Origin: Streptomyces sp. Ag109_O5-1
GTDB taxonomy: Bacteria > Actinomycetota > Actinomycetes > Streptomycetales > Streptomycetaceae
NCBI RefSeq assembly: GCF_003814875.1
Contig: NZ_RKQF01000001.1
Span: 8,990,001-9,054,000 of the forward strand
Reading direction: 5' to 3'
Length of the DNA stretch: 64,000 nt
Part shown: one piece after another, positions 33,262 through 43,479 of the stretch
How the letters are laid out: each line of letters opens with the position of its first letter
Position numbering within the stretch: the first letter of the stretch is position 1
Program-made: the position numbers and the translations under genes
Notes under the pieces: generated by a model
The model's input: only the letters and a program-made list of their open reading frames with translations
What the model was told of the DNA's origin: nothing
Database searches by the model: none

Positions 33262-34548
33262 GTGACCGCCTACGACGACCCGTATCTGATCATCTCCTCC
33301 GACTGCCACGCCGGGCTGCCCACCGAGGAGTACCGGCCCTATCTGGACGCCCGGTTCCACCGGGACTTCGACGAGTTCCTCGCCGGGCGCGACCGCCGCC
33401 GGGAGGAGATGACCCGGCTCGGCATCCGCAACGAGGCGTTCGCCACCAAGTGGTTCGAGGACAACGAGGAGGGGCTGCGCGGGGGCTGGGACACCGCGCA
33501 GCGCCTGAAGGAGCTGGACGGCGACGGGGTGGCCGCCGAGGTGGTCTTCCCGGACGCCGACGCGGTCGACAGCCGGACCGCCGCTCCCTTCGGCGTCGGC
33601 CTCGGCCTGTCCGGCGACCAGGACCCGGAGCTGGGCATGGCGGGCGCCCAAGCCCACAACCGCTGGCTGGCCGACTTCGTGTCCGAGCACCCCGAACGGC
33701 ACTGCGGGGTGGCCCTGCTGCCGGTCACGGCACCGACGGACCGTGTGGTCGCCGAGGTGTACCGCGCGAAGGAGTCCGGCCTCGGCGCCCTCATGATCCC
33801 CTCCATGTGGGTCGACAAGGAGCCCTACCACGACCGCCGTTACGACCCGGTCTGGGCCGCGGCCGCCGAGTGCGCGATGCCGGTCCTCACCCACTCCGGG
33901 GCGGCCCCGCGCCACGAGTACGGCGACCATCTCGGCATCTACGTCAGCGAGGTGACGTGGTGGCCGGCCCGTCCGCTGTGGTTCCTGCTCTGGTCCGGCG
34001 TCTTCGAACGCCATCCCGGACTGAAGTTCGGTGTCGCCGAGTCGGGCTGCTGGTGGCTGCCGAACCTGCTGTGGTTCATGGACCGCCTCTACCTCGGCGC
34101 GCACGGCGGCAAGAAACTCTCCCCCTTCGAGGAGCTGAGGCGCCCGCCGCACGAGTACCTGGACCGGCAGGTGTTCGTCTGCGCCACCAACACCAAGCGC
34201 CGGGAACTCGCCCAGCGCTACGAGATCGGCGTCGACAACATCCTCTGGGGCAGCGACTTCCCGCACCCCGAGGGCACCTGGCCCGACACGCGCGCGTGGC
34301 TGCGCCGCACCTTCCACGACATCCCGGTGACCGAGACCCGCCGGATGCTCGGCCTGGCGGCGGCCGACGTCTTCGGCTTCGACGTGGACGGCCTGACCCC
34401 GCTGGCCCGCCGTATCGGCCCCACCCCCGCCGACCTCGGCCAGCAGGCCGACCAGGCGGCGGTGGAGGCCTCCTGGGCCCGCTCGCGCGAGGTGGGCCGC
34501 CACTGGCTGACGGACAACGACTTCCCGACCCTGGGGGTGACGCGGTGA
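33262..34548 (+). CDS. Amidohydrolase-superfamily protein A (decarboxylase/hydrolase type)
   Basis: 428 aa of the amidohydrolase-2 group, TIM-barrel metal enzymes including ACMSD-type decarboxylases. Seen: metal-binding ISSDCHAG near the N-terminus, HNRWLADF, VLTHSG, and ILWGSDFPHPEGTWP with the metal-site Asp. Two adjacent GTG codons could start it; the second (33262) is 5 nt from AGGGGG. The stop overlaps the next start (GTGA). Paralogue of the following gene; substrate unknown. Confidence 0.87.
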   Translation: MTAYDDPYLIISSDCHAGLPTEEYRPYLDARFHRDFDEFLAGRDRRREEMTRLGIRNEAFATKWFEDNEEGLRGGWDTAQRLKELDGDGVAAEVVFPDADAVDSRTAAPFGVGLGLSGDQDPELGMAGAQAHNRWLADFVSEHPERHCGVALLPVTAPTDRVVAEVYRAKESGLGALMIPSMWVDKEPYHDRRYDPVWAAAAECAMPVLTHSGAAPRHEYGDHLGIYVSEVTWWPARPLWFLLWSGVFERHPGLKFGVAESGCWWLPNLLWFMDRLYLGAHGGKKLSPFEELRRPPHEYLDRQVFVCATNTKRRELAQRYEIGVDNILWGSDFPHPEGTWPDTRAWLRRTFHDIPVTETRRMLGLAAADVFGFDVDGLTPLARRIGPTPADLGQQADQAAVEASWARSREVGRHWLTDNDFPTLGVTR

Positions 34549-35768
34549 CCGACCGCTACACGGTGATCTCGGCCGACTGCCACGCGGGCGCGGACCTCCT
34601 CGACTACAAGCCCTACCTGGACAAGCGCCACCACGACGACTTCGACGCCTGGGCGGCGACCTACGTCAACCCCTACGAGGACCTGCTCGCCGACTCGGCC
34701 GACCGGAACTGGAACTCCGCGCGGCGGCTCGCGGAGCTGGAGGAGGACGGGATCGTCGCGGAGGTGATCTTCCCGAACACCATCCCGCCGTTCTTCCCCT
34801 CAGGCTCCCTGATGGCCCCCGCACCGACGGCGGCCGAGTTCGAGCGGCGGTGGGCCGGCCTGCGCGCCCACAACCGCTGGCTGGCGGACTTCTGCGCCGC
34901 CGCGCCCGGCCGCCGGGCGGGTGTCTTCCAGATCCTCCTCAACGACGTGGACGAGGCCGTAAAGGAGATCCGCTGGTCGGTCACGGCGGGCCTGAAGGGC
35001 GGCCTCCTCCTGCCCGGAACGCCCCCCGGCTCGGGCCTTCCCGAACTCCACGCGCGCGTGTACGACCCGATCTGGGCCGTCTGCGCGGAACTCGGCGTGC
35101 CCGTCAACCACCACGCGGGATCGGCGTCCCCGCCGCTCGGCGACGAACCCGCCGCCCGCGCGGTCTTCATGGTGGAGACGACCTGGTTCTCGCACCGCGC
35201 GCTGTGGCACCTGATCTTCGGCGGCGCCTTCCGTCGTCACCCGGACCTGAGACTGGTCCTGACCGAACAGGGCTCGGGCTGGATCCCGGGCGTCCTGGCC
35301 ATGCTGGACTACTACCACGGCCGCATGCTGGCGGCGGCGAAGGCGACGACCGCGGAGTCCAAGTTCGGAGTCGGCCTGGCGGAGTCGATGGGCGCACCGC
35401 CGTCGGCGGTGTGGCAGGACAACTGTTTCGTCGGCGCCAGCTTCATGCGTCCGCACGAGGTGCCGCTGCGCGACCGCATCGGCCTCGACAAGATCATGTG
35501 GGGCAGCGACTACCCGCACGACGAGGGGACGTATCCGTACACGAGGGAGGGCCTGCGCTTCGCCTTCGAGGGCGTCCCACGCGCGGAACTCGCGGCCATG
35601 CTGGGCGGCAACGCGGCCCGCGTCTACGGCTTCGACCTGGACCTCCTGGACCCGATCGCGGCGAAGGTGGGACCGACGGTGGCCGAGATCGCCGAGCCGT
35701 TGCCGGACCCGCCGGCGGACGCGACGAGCCCGGTGTTCGCACGGGGGGCCTCGGTACGGGTCTGGTGA
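34545..35768 (+). CDS. Amidohydrolase-superfamily protein B
   Basis: 407 aa, same family as its upstream neighbour and coupled to it by a GTGA overlap. Seen: VISADCHAG, HNRWLADFCA, GVPVNHHAGSAS, FSHRALWHLIF and IMWGSDYPHDEGTYP. The two proteins may form a heteromer or act on successive substrates. The metal ligands appear intact in both, so neither is obviously degenerate. Confidence 0.87.
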   Translation: MTDRYTVISADCHAGADLLDYKPYLDKRHHDDFDAWAATYVNPYEDLLADSADRNWNSARRLAELEEDGIVAEVIFPNTIPPFFPSGSLMAPAPTAAEFERRWAGLRAHNRWLADFCAAAPGRRAGVFQILLNDVDEAVKEIRWSVTAGLKGGLLLPGTPPGSGLPELHARVYDPIWAVCAELGVPVNHHAGSASPPLGDEPAARAVFMVETTWFSHRALWHLIFGGAFRRHPDLRLVLTEQGSGWIPGVLAMLDYYHGRMLAAAKATTAESKFGVGLAESMGAPPSAVWQDNCFVGASFMRPHEVPLRDRIGLDKIMWGSDYPHDEGTYPYTREGLRFAFEGVPRAELAAMLGGNAARVYGFDLDLLDPIAAKVGPTVAEIAEPLPDPPADATSPVFARGASVRVW

Positions 35769-35813
35769 CGTCGGTGCGACGGAAGGACACCTCGGGGTGC
35801 GATCCTCCCTGCT

Positions 35814-36527
35814 GTGACGGAACCGACGCACGACAACGAGGCCCATGGGGGAGCCCTCGGCTCCCGGCTCAACTGGCTGCGGGCGGCCGTACTGGGTGCG
35901 AACGACGGCATCGTCTCGACGGCGGGGATCGTCGTGGGTGTGGCAGGGGCGACGGGCGACCGGAACGCGCTGCTGACGGCGGGCCTGGCGGGGCTGCTCG
36001 CCGGGTCGATGTCGATGGCGGCGGGCGAGTACGTGTCGGTGTCCACCCAGCGCGACTCGGAACTGGCCGCACTGGCGTTGGAGAAACGCGAACTGAAGGA
36101 GCAGCCGGAGGCGGAGCTGGAGGAGCTGACCGAGCTGCTGGAGCGGCGGGGCCTGTCGCGGGAGGTGGCCCGGGAGGCGGCCGTCCAGCTGACGGAACGG
36201 GACGCGCTGAGAGCACACGCGCGCGTGGAGCTCGGCATCGACCCGGACGAGCTGACCAACCCATGGCATGCGGCGCTCGCCAGCTTCCTGGCGTTCACGG
36301 TGGGGGCGCTCCTGCCGCTGCTGGCGATCGTGCTGCCACCCGCCGACTGGCGGCTGCCGGTGACGGTGGTGTCGGTACTGGCGGCGCTGGTCCTGACGGG
36401 ATGGAGTAGCGCGCGGTCGGGCGCGGCGGCGGTGGGCCCGGCGGTCCTGCGGAACGTCGCGGGCGGGGCGCTGGCCATGGGGGTCACTTATGCGGCGGGG
36501 AGCCTGCTGGGGGCGGTCGGGGTCTGA
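35814..36527 (+). CDS. VIT1/CCC1-family iron/manganese transporter
   Basis: 237-aa membrane protein. The VIT signature WLRAAVLGANDGIVSTAGIVVGVAGA opens the first helices and GLLAGSMSMAAGEYVSVSTQRDSE follows. A cytoplasmic Glu-rich helical segment (EQPEAELEELTELLERRGLS) of the metal-binding type precedes three C-terminal helices. Likely exports or sequesters Fe2+/Mn2+. GTG start 45 bp after the amidohydrolase gene. Confidence 0.87.
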   Translation: MTEPTHDNEAHGGALGSRLNWLRAAVLGANDGIVSTAGIVVGVAGATGDRNALLTAGLAGLLAGSMSMAAGEYVSVSTQRDSELAALALEKRELKEQPEAELEELTELLERRGLSREVAREAAVQLTERDALRAHARVELGIDPDELTNPWHAALASFLAFTVGALLPLLAIVLPPADWRLPVTVVSVLAALVLTGWSSARSGAAAVGPAVLRNVAGGALAMGVTYAAGSLLGAVGV

Positions 36528-36650
36528 GGGAGATCCCCGCGATGTGCCCGCTCATTGGCGGAGATGGCCAACAAGCAAGCGCATACCGCAGGAAATACTT
36601 GTGGGTAACAACCTCTAGCCCCAGCCGACCAGCGGTTCTACGGTGCCTGC

Positions 36651-37513
<863 letters not shown>

Positions 37514-37517
<4 letters not shown>

Positions 37518-38179
37518 GAGCGCCCCGGGTGCTGCTGGGCGCGTTCGTCCTGGCCACGGCCGTCGACCTCGTCTCCCTCCTCGTCGGCTTCCGCGCCGGG
37601 CATCTGGCTGCCAAGCCGCTGCTCATGCCCCTGCTCGCCGCGTACGCCGCCCGCGCGGGCGGCCCGCGGCTCCTCGTCGCCGCCCTGCTGTGCGGCTGGG
37701 GCGGCGACGTCCTGCTCCTCTCCGACACCGGTCCCGCCTTCATGGCGGGCATGGCCTCCTTCGCCGCCGGACACGTCTGCTATCTCGTCCTCTTCCGCCG
37801 TCACGGCCCGCCACACGCGCGTGCGCGTCTCCTCGCCGCCGTCTACGCCGCTGCCCTCGTCACCCTGGTCGCCCTGCTGTGGCCGGACCTGCCCGCGGGC
37901 CTCCGCGTCCCCGTCGCCGGCTACAGCACGCTCCTCACCGCGACGGCGTACACCGCGGCCACCCGGCTCCGCCCGGCCGCGGCGCTCGGCGGCGCGCTCT
38001 TCATGCTCTCCGACACCCTCATCGCGACCGGCGTCGCCGACTGGCCGCAGCTGCCGAGGCCCGACTTCTGGATCATGCTCACCTATGCGGCCGCACAGTT
38101 CCTGCTGGTCCGCGGCACCCTCGACGCGCGACCGGCACCGGTCACGGCGTACCGTGAAGTGCGCTCCACCACCCCTTGA
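37514..38179 (+). CDS. Lysoplasmalogenase (YhhN/TMEM86 family)
   Basis: 221-aa protein with about eight hydrophobic helices. Conserved membrane-embedded acids are in LLCGWGGDVLLLSDTG (Asp65) and ALFMLSDTLIAT, with the AAKPLLMPL motif near residue 32, as in YhhN/TMEM86B. The family hydrolyses the vinyl ether of lysoplasmalogens, releasing a fatty aldehyde. Translationally coupled to the AGMO-like gene, hence probably the same lipid pathway. Confidence 0.83.
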
Positions 38180-38215
38180 GCGCACTCACGACACCGCACG
38201 AGAAGGACCCTCGCC

Positions 38216-39262
38216 ATGCGCGCCACCACCATCCACGCCCCGTACGACATGCGCGTGGAGGACGTACCCGAGCCCGTGGTGCAGCTGCCCACCGACGCCG
38301 TCGTACGGGTGCTGCGCGCCTGTATCTGCGGCAGCGACCTGTGGGCCTACAAGGGCGAGTCGGCCCGGCAGCCGGGCCAGCGCATCGGACACGAGTTCCT
38401 CGGCGTCGTCGAGGGCACCGGCTCCGAGGTGGGCACGGTGAAGCGCGGGGACCTCGTGGTCGCCCCCTTCATGTGGTCCGACGGCGTCTGCGACTACTGC
38501 CGCGAGGGTCTGACGACCTCCTGCGAGCACGGCGGCTTCTGGGGCGCCGTGGGCTACGACGGCGGCCAGGGCGAGGCCGTGCGCGTCCCGTTCGCCGACG
38601 GCACCCTGGTCCGGCTGCCCAAGGACGCGGCCTCCGACGACCACCTGCTGTCCGCCCTGCTGACCCTCTCCGACGTGCTCGGCACCGGCCACCACGCGGC
38701 CCTCGGCGCGGGCGTCCGTCCCGGTGCCACGGTCGCCGTCGTCGGGGACGGCGCAGTCGGTCTGTGCGCCGTGCTGGCCGCCAAGCGGCTGGGTGCCGAG
38801 CGGATCATCGCGCTCGGCCGGCACGAGGTCCGTACCGACATCGCGCGCCGCTTCGGCGCCACCGACGTCGTCGCCGAGCGCGGGGACGCGGCCGTGGAGG
38901 CCGTCCGCGCGCTCACCCGCGGTCAGGGCGCGCACTGCGTCGTCGAGGCCGTCGGCACCGAGCAGTCCATGCGGACGGCCGTCGACATCGCCCGGGACGG
39001 CGGGGCGATCGGTTTCGTCGGCGTGCCGCACGGCAGCGGCACCGGACTGGACCTCGGCGTCATGTTCGACCGGAACATCGCCCTGCGCGGCGGTGTCGCC
39101 CCGGTCCGCACCTACATCCCCGATCTGCTGCCCGACGTCCTCGACGGCACCATCGACCCGTCGCCCGTCTTCGACCTGACCGTCGGCATCGAGGGCGTGC
39201 CCGACGGCTACAAGGCGATGGACGAACGCACCGCCCTGAAGGTGCTCGTCACCAACGGCTGA
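38216..39262 (+). CDS. Zinc-dependent alcohol dehydrogenase family protein
   Basis: 348-aa MDR protein. Catalytic zinc site: CICGSD, the GHEFLG motif and following residues; structural zinc loop reduced (VCDYCREGLTTSC) with three Cys. NAD(P) motif VVGDGAVGLCAVLAAK. Starts 36 bp after the lysoplasmalogenase gene with AGAAGGA before the ATG, so it may share the transcript and oxidise or reduce the alcohol/aldehyde product. Also similar to threonine/sorbitol dehydrogenase-type enzymes, so the substrate is open. Confidence 0.87.
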   Translation: MRATTIHAPYDMRVEDVPEPVVQLPTDAVVRVLRACICGSDLWAYKGESARQPGQRIGHEFLGVVEGTGSEVGTVKRGDLVVAPFMWSDGVCDYCREGLTTSCEHGGFWGAVGYDGGQGEAVRVPFADGTLVRLPKDAASDDHLLSALLTLSDVLGTGHHAALGAGVRPGATVAVVGDGAVGLCAVLAAKRLGAERIIALGRHEVRTDIARRFGATDVVAERGDAAVEAVRALTRGQGAHCVVEAVGTEQSMRTAVDIARDGGAIGFVGVPHGSGTGLDLGVMFDRNIALRGGVAPVRTYIPDLLPDVLDGTIDPSPVFDLTVGIEGVPDGYKAMDERTALKVLVTNG

Positions 39263-39281
39263 ATCACGGCCGGATCAACGG

Positions 39282-39326
39282 CTTGATCAAGAGCCTGGTC
39301 AACCTCCGGCTCAATACTTGATCAAG
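39282..39326. promoter_or_regulatory. Paired CTTGATCAAG palindromes at a convergent gene boundary
   Basis: The 10-bp palindrome CTTGATCAAG occurs at 39282-39291 and 39317-39326, 35 bp apart. With GATC at 39273 and 39334 as well, four GATC sites fall within 65 bp. They may be Gbn targets or help terminate transcription; neither shown. Confidence 0.4.
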
Positions 39327-40329
39327 TCCATCTGATCGGCAGCGGCAGCGCCGTCAGCACCCCCGACACCGCGACCACCACCCCCAGCACGGCCACCTCG
39401 GCCCGCGCCGGGACGTACGCGGTGAGCGGGTCGGCCGCACGGCGCAGCCGGAACCGTGCCCACAGGGCGAGCGCGGCGACGCCGGCGACGAGGACCACCT
39501 TGGCCAGCAGGGTGCGCCCGTACGCCGTCGTCGTCAGCTGGTCCAGGATCGTGCCCGCGGGCATCCGCCGCAGCGAACTCCACACGCCCGTCGCGGTGAT
39601 GGCCGCCAGCAGCACGGCGGCCACGCGCGCGTAGAGCCCGAGCAGCGCGGCCCCGGCCTCCCGGCCGCCCCACCGCCGCAGTGTGCGCAGCGCGTGCAGC
39701 AGACCGCCCGCCCACAGCGTCGCGCACGTCAGATGCACCAGCGTCAGCGCCGAGCCGAGCAACGGGCTGTGCTCCGGCGTCGGATGGGCGCGCAGCGCCT
39801 CGGCGACGGCCACCGCGGCCAGCGGCCACACCTGGGAGGCCGGGCGGCGCGAGCGGGCGCACAGCCCGGCCAGCAGAAAGGCGTTGACCTCCAGCAGCGC
39901 CAACCTGCCGTCGCGCGACCGGTACAGGCCGCCCACGTCGATGTCGGCGAGACCGTGTGGCACCAGGTTGCCCGTCGACACGACCGAGGCCAGCCCCAGC
40001 GCGGCCGCGAAACCGGCGGCGGCCGCGAACACCGCCCAGCTGTAAGGACGTTCGGCCGGGGCGTCCGGCAGCCGGCGGGCCAGCCGGTCCACGAACAGCT
40101 CGCCCGACGGCACACACAGGGCGGCGAACAGCACCCCGCGCAGCAACGCGATGCCACTCACCCCCGGCGCCGCCGCCTCCCCGGTGTCGTGCAACGCGAC
40201 GGACGGCCCGAGCAGTGGCACCAGCGCGGCCAGGGCCACCAGGACCAGGACGGCGACGGCCCGGCCGGTCCCGGGACGTCCGGCGGGGCCGCGCGCGGCC
40301 ACCTCGGCGGTCGGTCGTGTCACCGTCAC
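39322..40329 (-). CDS. CopD-like copper-transport/resistance membrane protein
   Basis: About 335 aa with eight or more hydrophobic helices. The CopD motif HLTCATLWAGGLLHALR is in the second half; the N-terminal part lacks an obvious copper-binding tail. Start GTG 40329 is supported by GGAG 8 nt upstream; an ATG 7 codons earlier (40350) is an alternative. Family members import copper across the inner membrane. It converges on the alcohol dehydrogenase gene. No CopC gene is adjacent. Confidence 0.82.
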   Translation of the reverse strand: MTVTRPTAEVAARGPAGRPGTGRAVAVLVLVALAALVPLLGPSVALHDTGEAAAPGVSGIALLRGVLFAALCVPSGELFVDRLARRLPDAPAERPYSWAVFAAAAGFAAALGLASVVSTGNLVPHGLADIDVGGLYRSRDGRLALLEVNAFLLAGLCARSRRPASQVWPLAAVAVAEALRAHPTPEHSPLLGSALTLVHLTCATLWAGGLLHALRTLRRWGGREAGAALLGLYARVAAVLLAAITATGVWSSLRRMPAGTILDQLTTTAYGRTLLAKVVLVAGVAALALWARFRLRRAADPLTAYVPARAEVAVLGVVVAVSGVLTALPLPIRWT

Positions 40330-40449
40330 CCCATGATCTCCACCAGCCATGACAGAACCGGGCAAGTAAAGGAAAACAGCTGACGGTACGGCAATCCACC
40401 TATTCGTACGTTTCCGGCCACACCGGAGTGCGCGGTCGTCCCTGGGCGG

Positions 40450-41826
40450 CTACGCCCAGCGCGCCGGATCCGAACCCCACGGCACGGGCGGTCGTGCCCA
40501 GTCCGACGGGCCGCCCATGAAGGACAACGGCGGCCGCGCGTACCGCAGTCGCCCGAGCGCGCTGTCCGTCTCGGCGAGCCAGGCATCCGGCCCCTCGTAC
40601 GGCTCACCGGCCGCGGAACCCGGTTCGAGCTCCGCCGTGAGCCACCGCGCGGTGCGCGCCAGGGCCAGCCGCACGAACCTGCCGCCACCGTCGTACGACT
40701 GCTCGGTCAGCGCCCGCAGCACCCCCGCCGCCAGCAGATACCCGGTGCCGTGGTCCAGCGCCTGCGCAGGCAGCGCGCCCGGACGCTCCGCCGAACCCTC
40801 GACCTCCGCGATACCGGAGGCCACCTGGACCAGGCTGTCGAAGCCGCGCCGCCCGCCCCACGGCCCGTACGCGCCCCACGCCGACACCTGGGCCACCACC
40901 AGTCCGGGCCGCCGCCCGGCCAGCGCCTCGGGGGAGAGCCCGAACCGGTCCAGGGTGCCCGGCCGGTAGCCGGTGACCACGACGTCCGCCGCGGCCAGCA
41001 GTTCCTCGAAAGCCGCCCGGCCGGTCCTCAGGTCGAGCGTCGCCGACCGCTTCCCGAAGCCCGTGTCGGCGTGCTGGTCGGGGAGTTCGGGCAGCCATGG
41101 CGCGTCCAGGCGCAGGACGTCCGCGCCCAGCAGCCCCAGCGTGCGTGTCGCGACCGGGCCGGCCAGCACCCGGGTCAGATCCAGGACGCGCAGCCCGGCC
41201 GCGGGCAGCAGGGGAGAGGCGCCGGCGTCGAGCGGCGCGAGCACGCGCGCGTGCGCGGCGTCCAGCCTGCCCCGCTCGATCAGGGGACGCGCGGCCACCT
41301 CGACGGCCTGCTCGTGCCCGGACCACTCCTTCGGCGAGCGCAGCGCCACGGCGAGCCCGCCGGCGCCGTGGACCGCGTCCTCCACCTCCCGCGCGGGCCG
41401 CTCGGCGATCCGCGCCGCCACGTCCTCGGCCGCGGCATCCTCCGGCAGTCCCAGCGCGCTCAGCAACCGGGCCCTGTGGTGCGGGTAGTTGGCGTGTGTG
41501 CGCACCCACCCGTCGGCTGTGCGCCAGAACCGGGACAGCGGGGCGAACTGCACGGGAGCCCGCCCGTCGACCAGTACCTGCCGCTCACTGGTGAACGCGG
41601 CCGCCACGGCCCCGTCATCCACCCGGACCTCCGGCACCTCCGCCGTCCCGGTCCGCCGCGCCCCCAGTTCGGCGGCGGCCAGCGCGCACACGCCGACACA
41701 TGCGCGTGCGAGCTGCCGTACCGGAAGGCGTGCTTGGAGTGTGCCCTCACGTGCCACGGTCGTGATCCGCGCGGGCAGCGACGGATCGCCGCCCAGCGCG
41801 GACCACGCGTAGTTGATTCCAGTCAT
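40450..41826 (-). CDS. CaiB/BaiF family CoA transferase-like protein
   Basis: About 458 aa from the ATG at 41824-41826; an upstream ATG (41841) is possible. The CaiB core is in the C-terminal 270 residues: GLRVLDLTRVLAGPVATRTLGLLGADVLRLD in pattern, FGKRSATLDLRTG, VVVTGYRPGTLDRFGLSPE and ALDHGTGYLLAAG. The N-terminal 170 residues resemble a degenerate CaiB half (WVRTHANYPHHRARLL). Class III enzymes move CoA between carboxylic acids; the partner is unknown. No ribosome-binding site is visible at either start, and an AT-rich inverted repeat lies immediately upstream. Confidence 0.82.
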   Translation of the reverse strand: MTGINYAWSALGGDPSLPARITTVAREGTLQARLPVRQLARACVGVCALAAAELGARRTGTAEVPEVRVDDGAVAAAFTSERQVLVDGRAPVQFAPLSRFWRTADGWVRTHANYPHHRARLLSALGLPEDAAAEDVAARIAERPAREVEDAVHGAGGLAVALRSPKEWSGHEQAVEVAARPLIERGRLDAAHARVLAPLDAGASPLLPAAGLRVLDLTRVLAGPVATRTLGLLGADVLRLDAPWLPELPDQHADTGFGKRSATLDLRTGRAAFEELLAAADVVVTGYRPGTLDRFGLSPEALAGRRPGLVVAQVSAWGAYGPWGGRRGFDSLVQVASGIAEVEGSAERPGALPAQALDHGTGYLLAAGVLRALTEQSYDGGGRFVRLALARTARWLTAELEPGSAAGEPYEGPDAWLAETDSALGRLRYARPPLSFMGGPSDWARPPVPWGSDPARWA

Positions 41827-41841
41827 GACTGCACTATGCAT

Positions 41842-41858
41842 TATTGACTGAATCAATA
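41842..41858. promoter_or_regulatory. AT-rich inverted repeat at the CoA-transferase promoter
   Basis: TATTGA (41842-41847) and TCAATA (41853-41858), perfect arms with a 5-bp spacer, strikingly AT-rich for this genome. It abuts the upstream ATG at 41841. A likely operator for a TetR/MarR/GntR-type repressor; the regulator is not adjacent. Confidence 0.55.
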
Positions 41859-41887
41859 TGTTGAGCGCGTGCTGCGCGTGCCCTGCG

Positions 41888-43414
41888 CTACCGGGTCACC
41901 GCGGCCAGCGCGTCGGCCGTGCCCCAGCCGTAGAAGCCGTTGTGGTTCTTCGACCCCTGGCACACCGCGTCGATCTTGCCGTCACCGTTGATGTCGTAGG
42001 GGTCGGTGCACGGGGTGGCGGTCGCCTCGGCGTACAGCAGGGCCTTCACCAGGGCGGGGGAGGCATGCGGATGGGTTGACTTGATCAATGCGGCGACGCC
42101 GACGACATGCGGGGTCGCCATCGACGTACCCGCCATGTATCCCCACTTGCCGCCCGGCAGCGGACCCAGGATCAGACCGCTGGTTGCCGGGGGTTCCGGC
42201 TGCTGGTAGGCCGTCGCGTCGCCGCCGGGCGCGGCGATGTCGATGACCCCGAGGCCGTAGTTGGAGAAGGACGACTTGAGGCCCTTCGCGCCGGTCGCCG
42301 CGACCGTGACGACGCCCGGCAGCTGGGTCGGTATGTCGAAGCACTTGTGCGGGTCGATCACCCGGTCGCGCGGTGTGCCGTCGTTCGGCGACACCGGGTC
42401 GGTGATCGAGTCGGAGGCCAGGTCGTAGCTCTCGTTGCCGGCCGCGGCCACATTGACCGTGCCCTTCTTCTCCGCGAACAGGGAGGCCCGGGTGATGGCG
42501 TCGACGAGTGCCTTCTGGTCCGGGTCGTCGACGCAGTTGAAGTACCAGGGGTCGGTGTAATAGCTGTTGTTGGTGACGTCGATGTGGTGCTCGGCCGCCC
42601 AGACGAAACCGCAGACCACGGCCTCGGTGTAGAAGTAGCCCGCCGACGTGGCGACCTTGATGCCCGCCACCTTGACGCCCGGCGCGACACCGGTGATGCC
42701 GATCCCGTTCTTGGCGCCCGCGATCTCACCCGCCACGTGCGTGCCGTGGGGACTCTCCGTCGAACTGGGCCGCCAGGCGCCGTACGTCGTGTCCGGCTTG
42801 CCCGAGACACAGTTGGTGGACGCAGCCGCGTCGAAGTTGGGGGCGATGTCCGGGTGGGTGTCGTCCACGCCGGTGTCGATGACGGCGACGGTGACCTTCG
42901 GGCTGCCCAGGGTCACCTCGTGCGCCTTGTCGGCCTTGATGGCGGGCAGATCCCACTGCAGCGGCTCCAGCGGGTCCTGCCCGTCGGTCGCCTGTGCGTC
43001 CGCCTGCGCCACCTGCTCGGAGCTGAGCACCTGGGGCGTGCCGACGTCCGTGGTCGACTGGGCCGGGAGCGGCGCGTTGCGGGTGGCCCCGGCCGAGTCC
43101 ACGCCGGGCACCTTGCGGATGAGCATGGCGAAGTCGGCGTTCGACGAGTGGACGACGATCACGCCGATCTCGTCGTACGCGATCACCACCGAGCCGCCGG
43201 CCCGCTCGATCGCTCTCTGGACGCGTTCCGACGTGCCGTGCCCGGGGCGGACGTTGACCACATAGCTGAGCGATGTCCCGTCGCCGCTGCCGGCCGACGG
43301 CGAGACGGCGGCCGCGGACGCCGAGACGTTGGGCAGGAACGCGAGGGCCGCGGCCATGGCCATGCCGAGCGGGACGGCGAGGACGCGGCGGTGGCGGGAC
43401 TGGAGCACTGTCAT
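41888..43414 (-). CDS. Secreted subtilisin-like (S8) serine protease, copy 1
   Basis: 508-aa secreted protease. A signal peptide (VLAVPLGMAMAAALAFLPNVSASAAA) and an inhibitor-I9-like propeptide precede the S8 domain. Catalytic triad: Asp in VAVIDTGVDDTHPD, His in SPHGTHVAGEIAGA, Ser in AGTSMATPHVVG. The C-terminus carries a DINGDGKID calcium-binding-like loop and a Cys, then NGFYGWGTADALAA. GGAGG precedes the ATG. Same length as its neighbour and 65 bp downstream of it, a clear tandem duplicate. Confidence 0.93.
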   Translation of the reverse strand: MTVLQSRHRRVLAVPLGMAMAAALAFLPNVSASAAAVSPSAGSGDGTSLSYVVNVRPGHGTSERVQRAIERAGGSVVIAYDEIGVIVVHSSNADFAMLIRKVPGVDSAGATRNAPLPAQSTTDVGTPQVLSSEQVAQADAQATDGQDPLEPLQWDLPAIKADKAHEVTLGSPKVTVAVIDTGVDDTHPDIAPNFDAAASTNCVSGKPDTTYGAWRPSSTESPHGTHVAGEIAGAKNGIGITGVAPGVKVAGIKVATSAGYFYTEAVVCGFVWAAEHHIDVTNNSYYTDPWYFNCVDDPDQKALVDAITRASLFAEKKGTVNVAAAGNESYDLASDSITDPVSPNDGTPRDRVIDPHKCFDIPTQLPGVVTVAATGAKGLKSSFSNYGLGVIDIAAPGGDATAYQQPEPPATSGLILGPLPGGKWGYMAGTSMATPHVVGVAALIKSTHPHASPALVKALLYAEATATPCTDPYDINGDGKIDAVCQGSKNHNGFYGWGTADALAAVTR

Positions 43415-43479
43415 CTGTGGGAGCCTCCGGTTCGTTCGCGAAACGGGCATGCCGTGCGGGAAGTCCTGCTGGGCGATGG

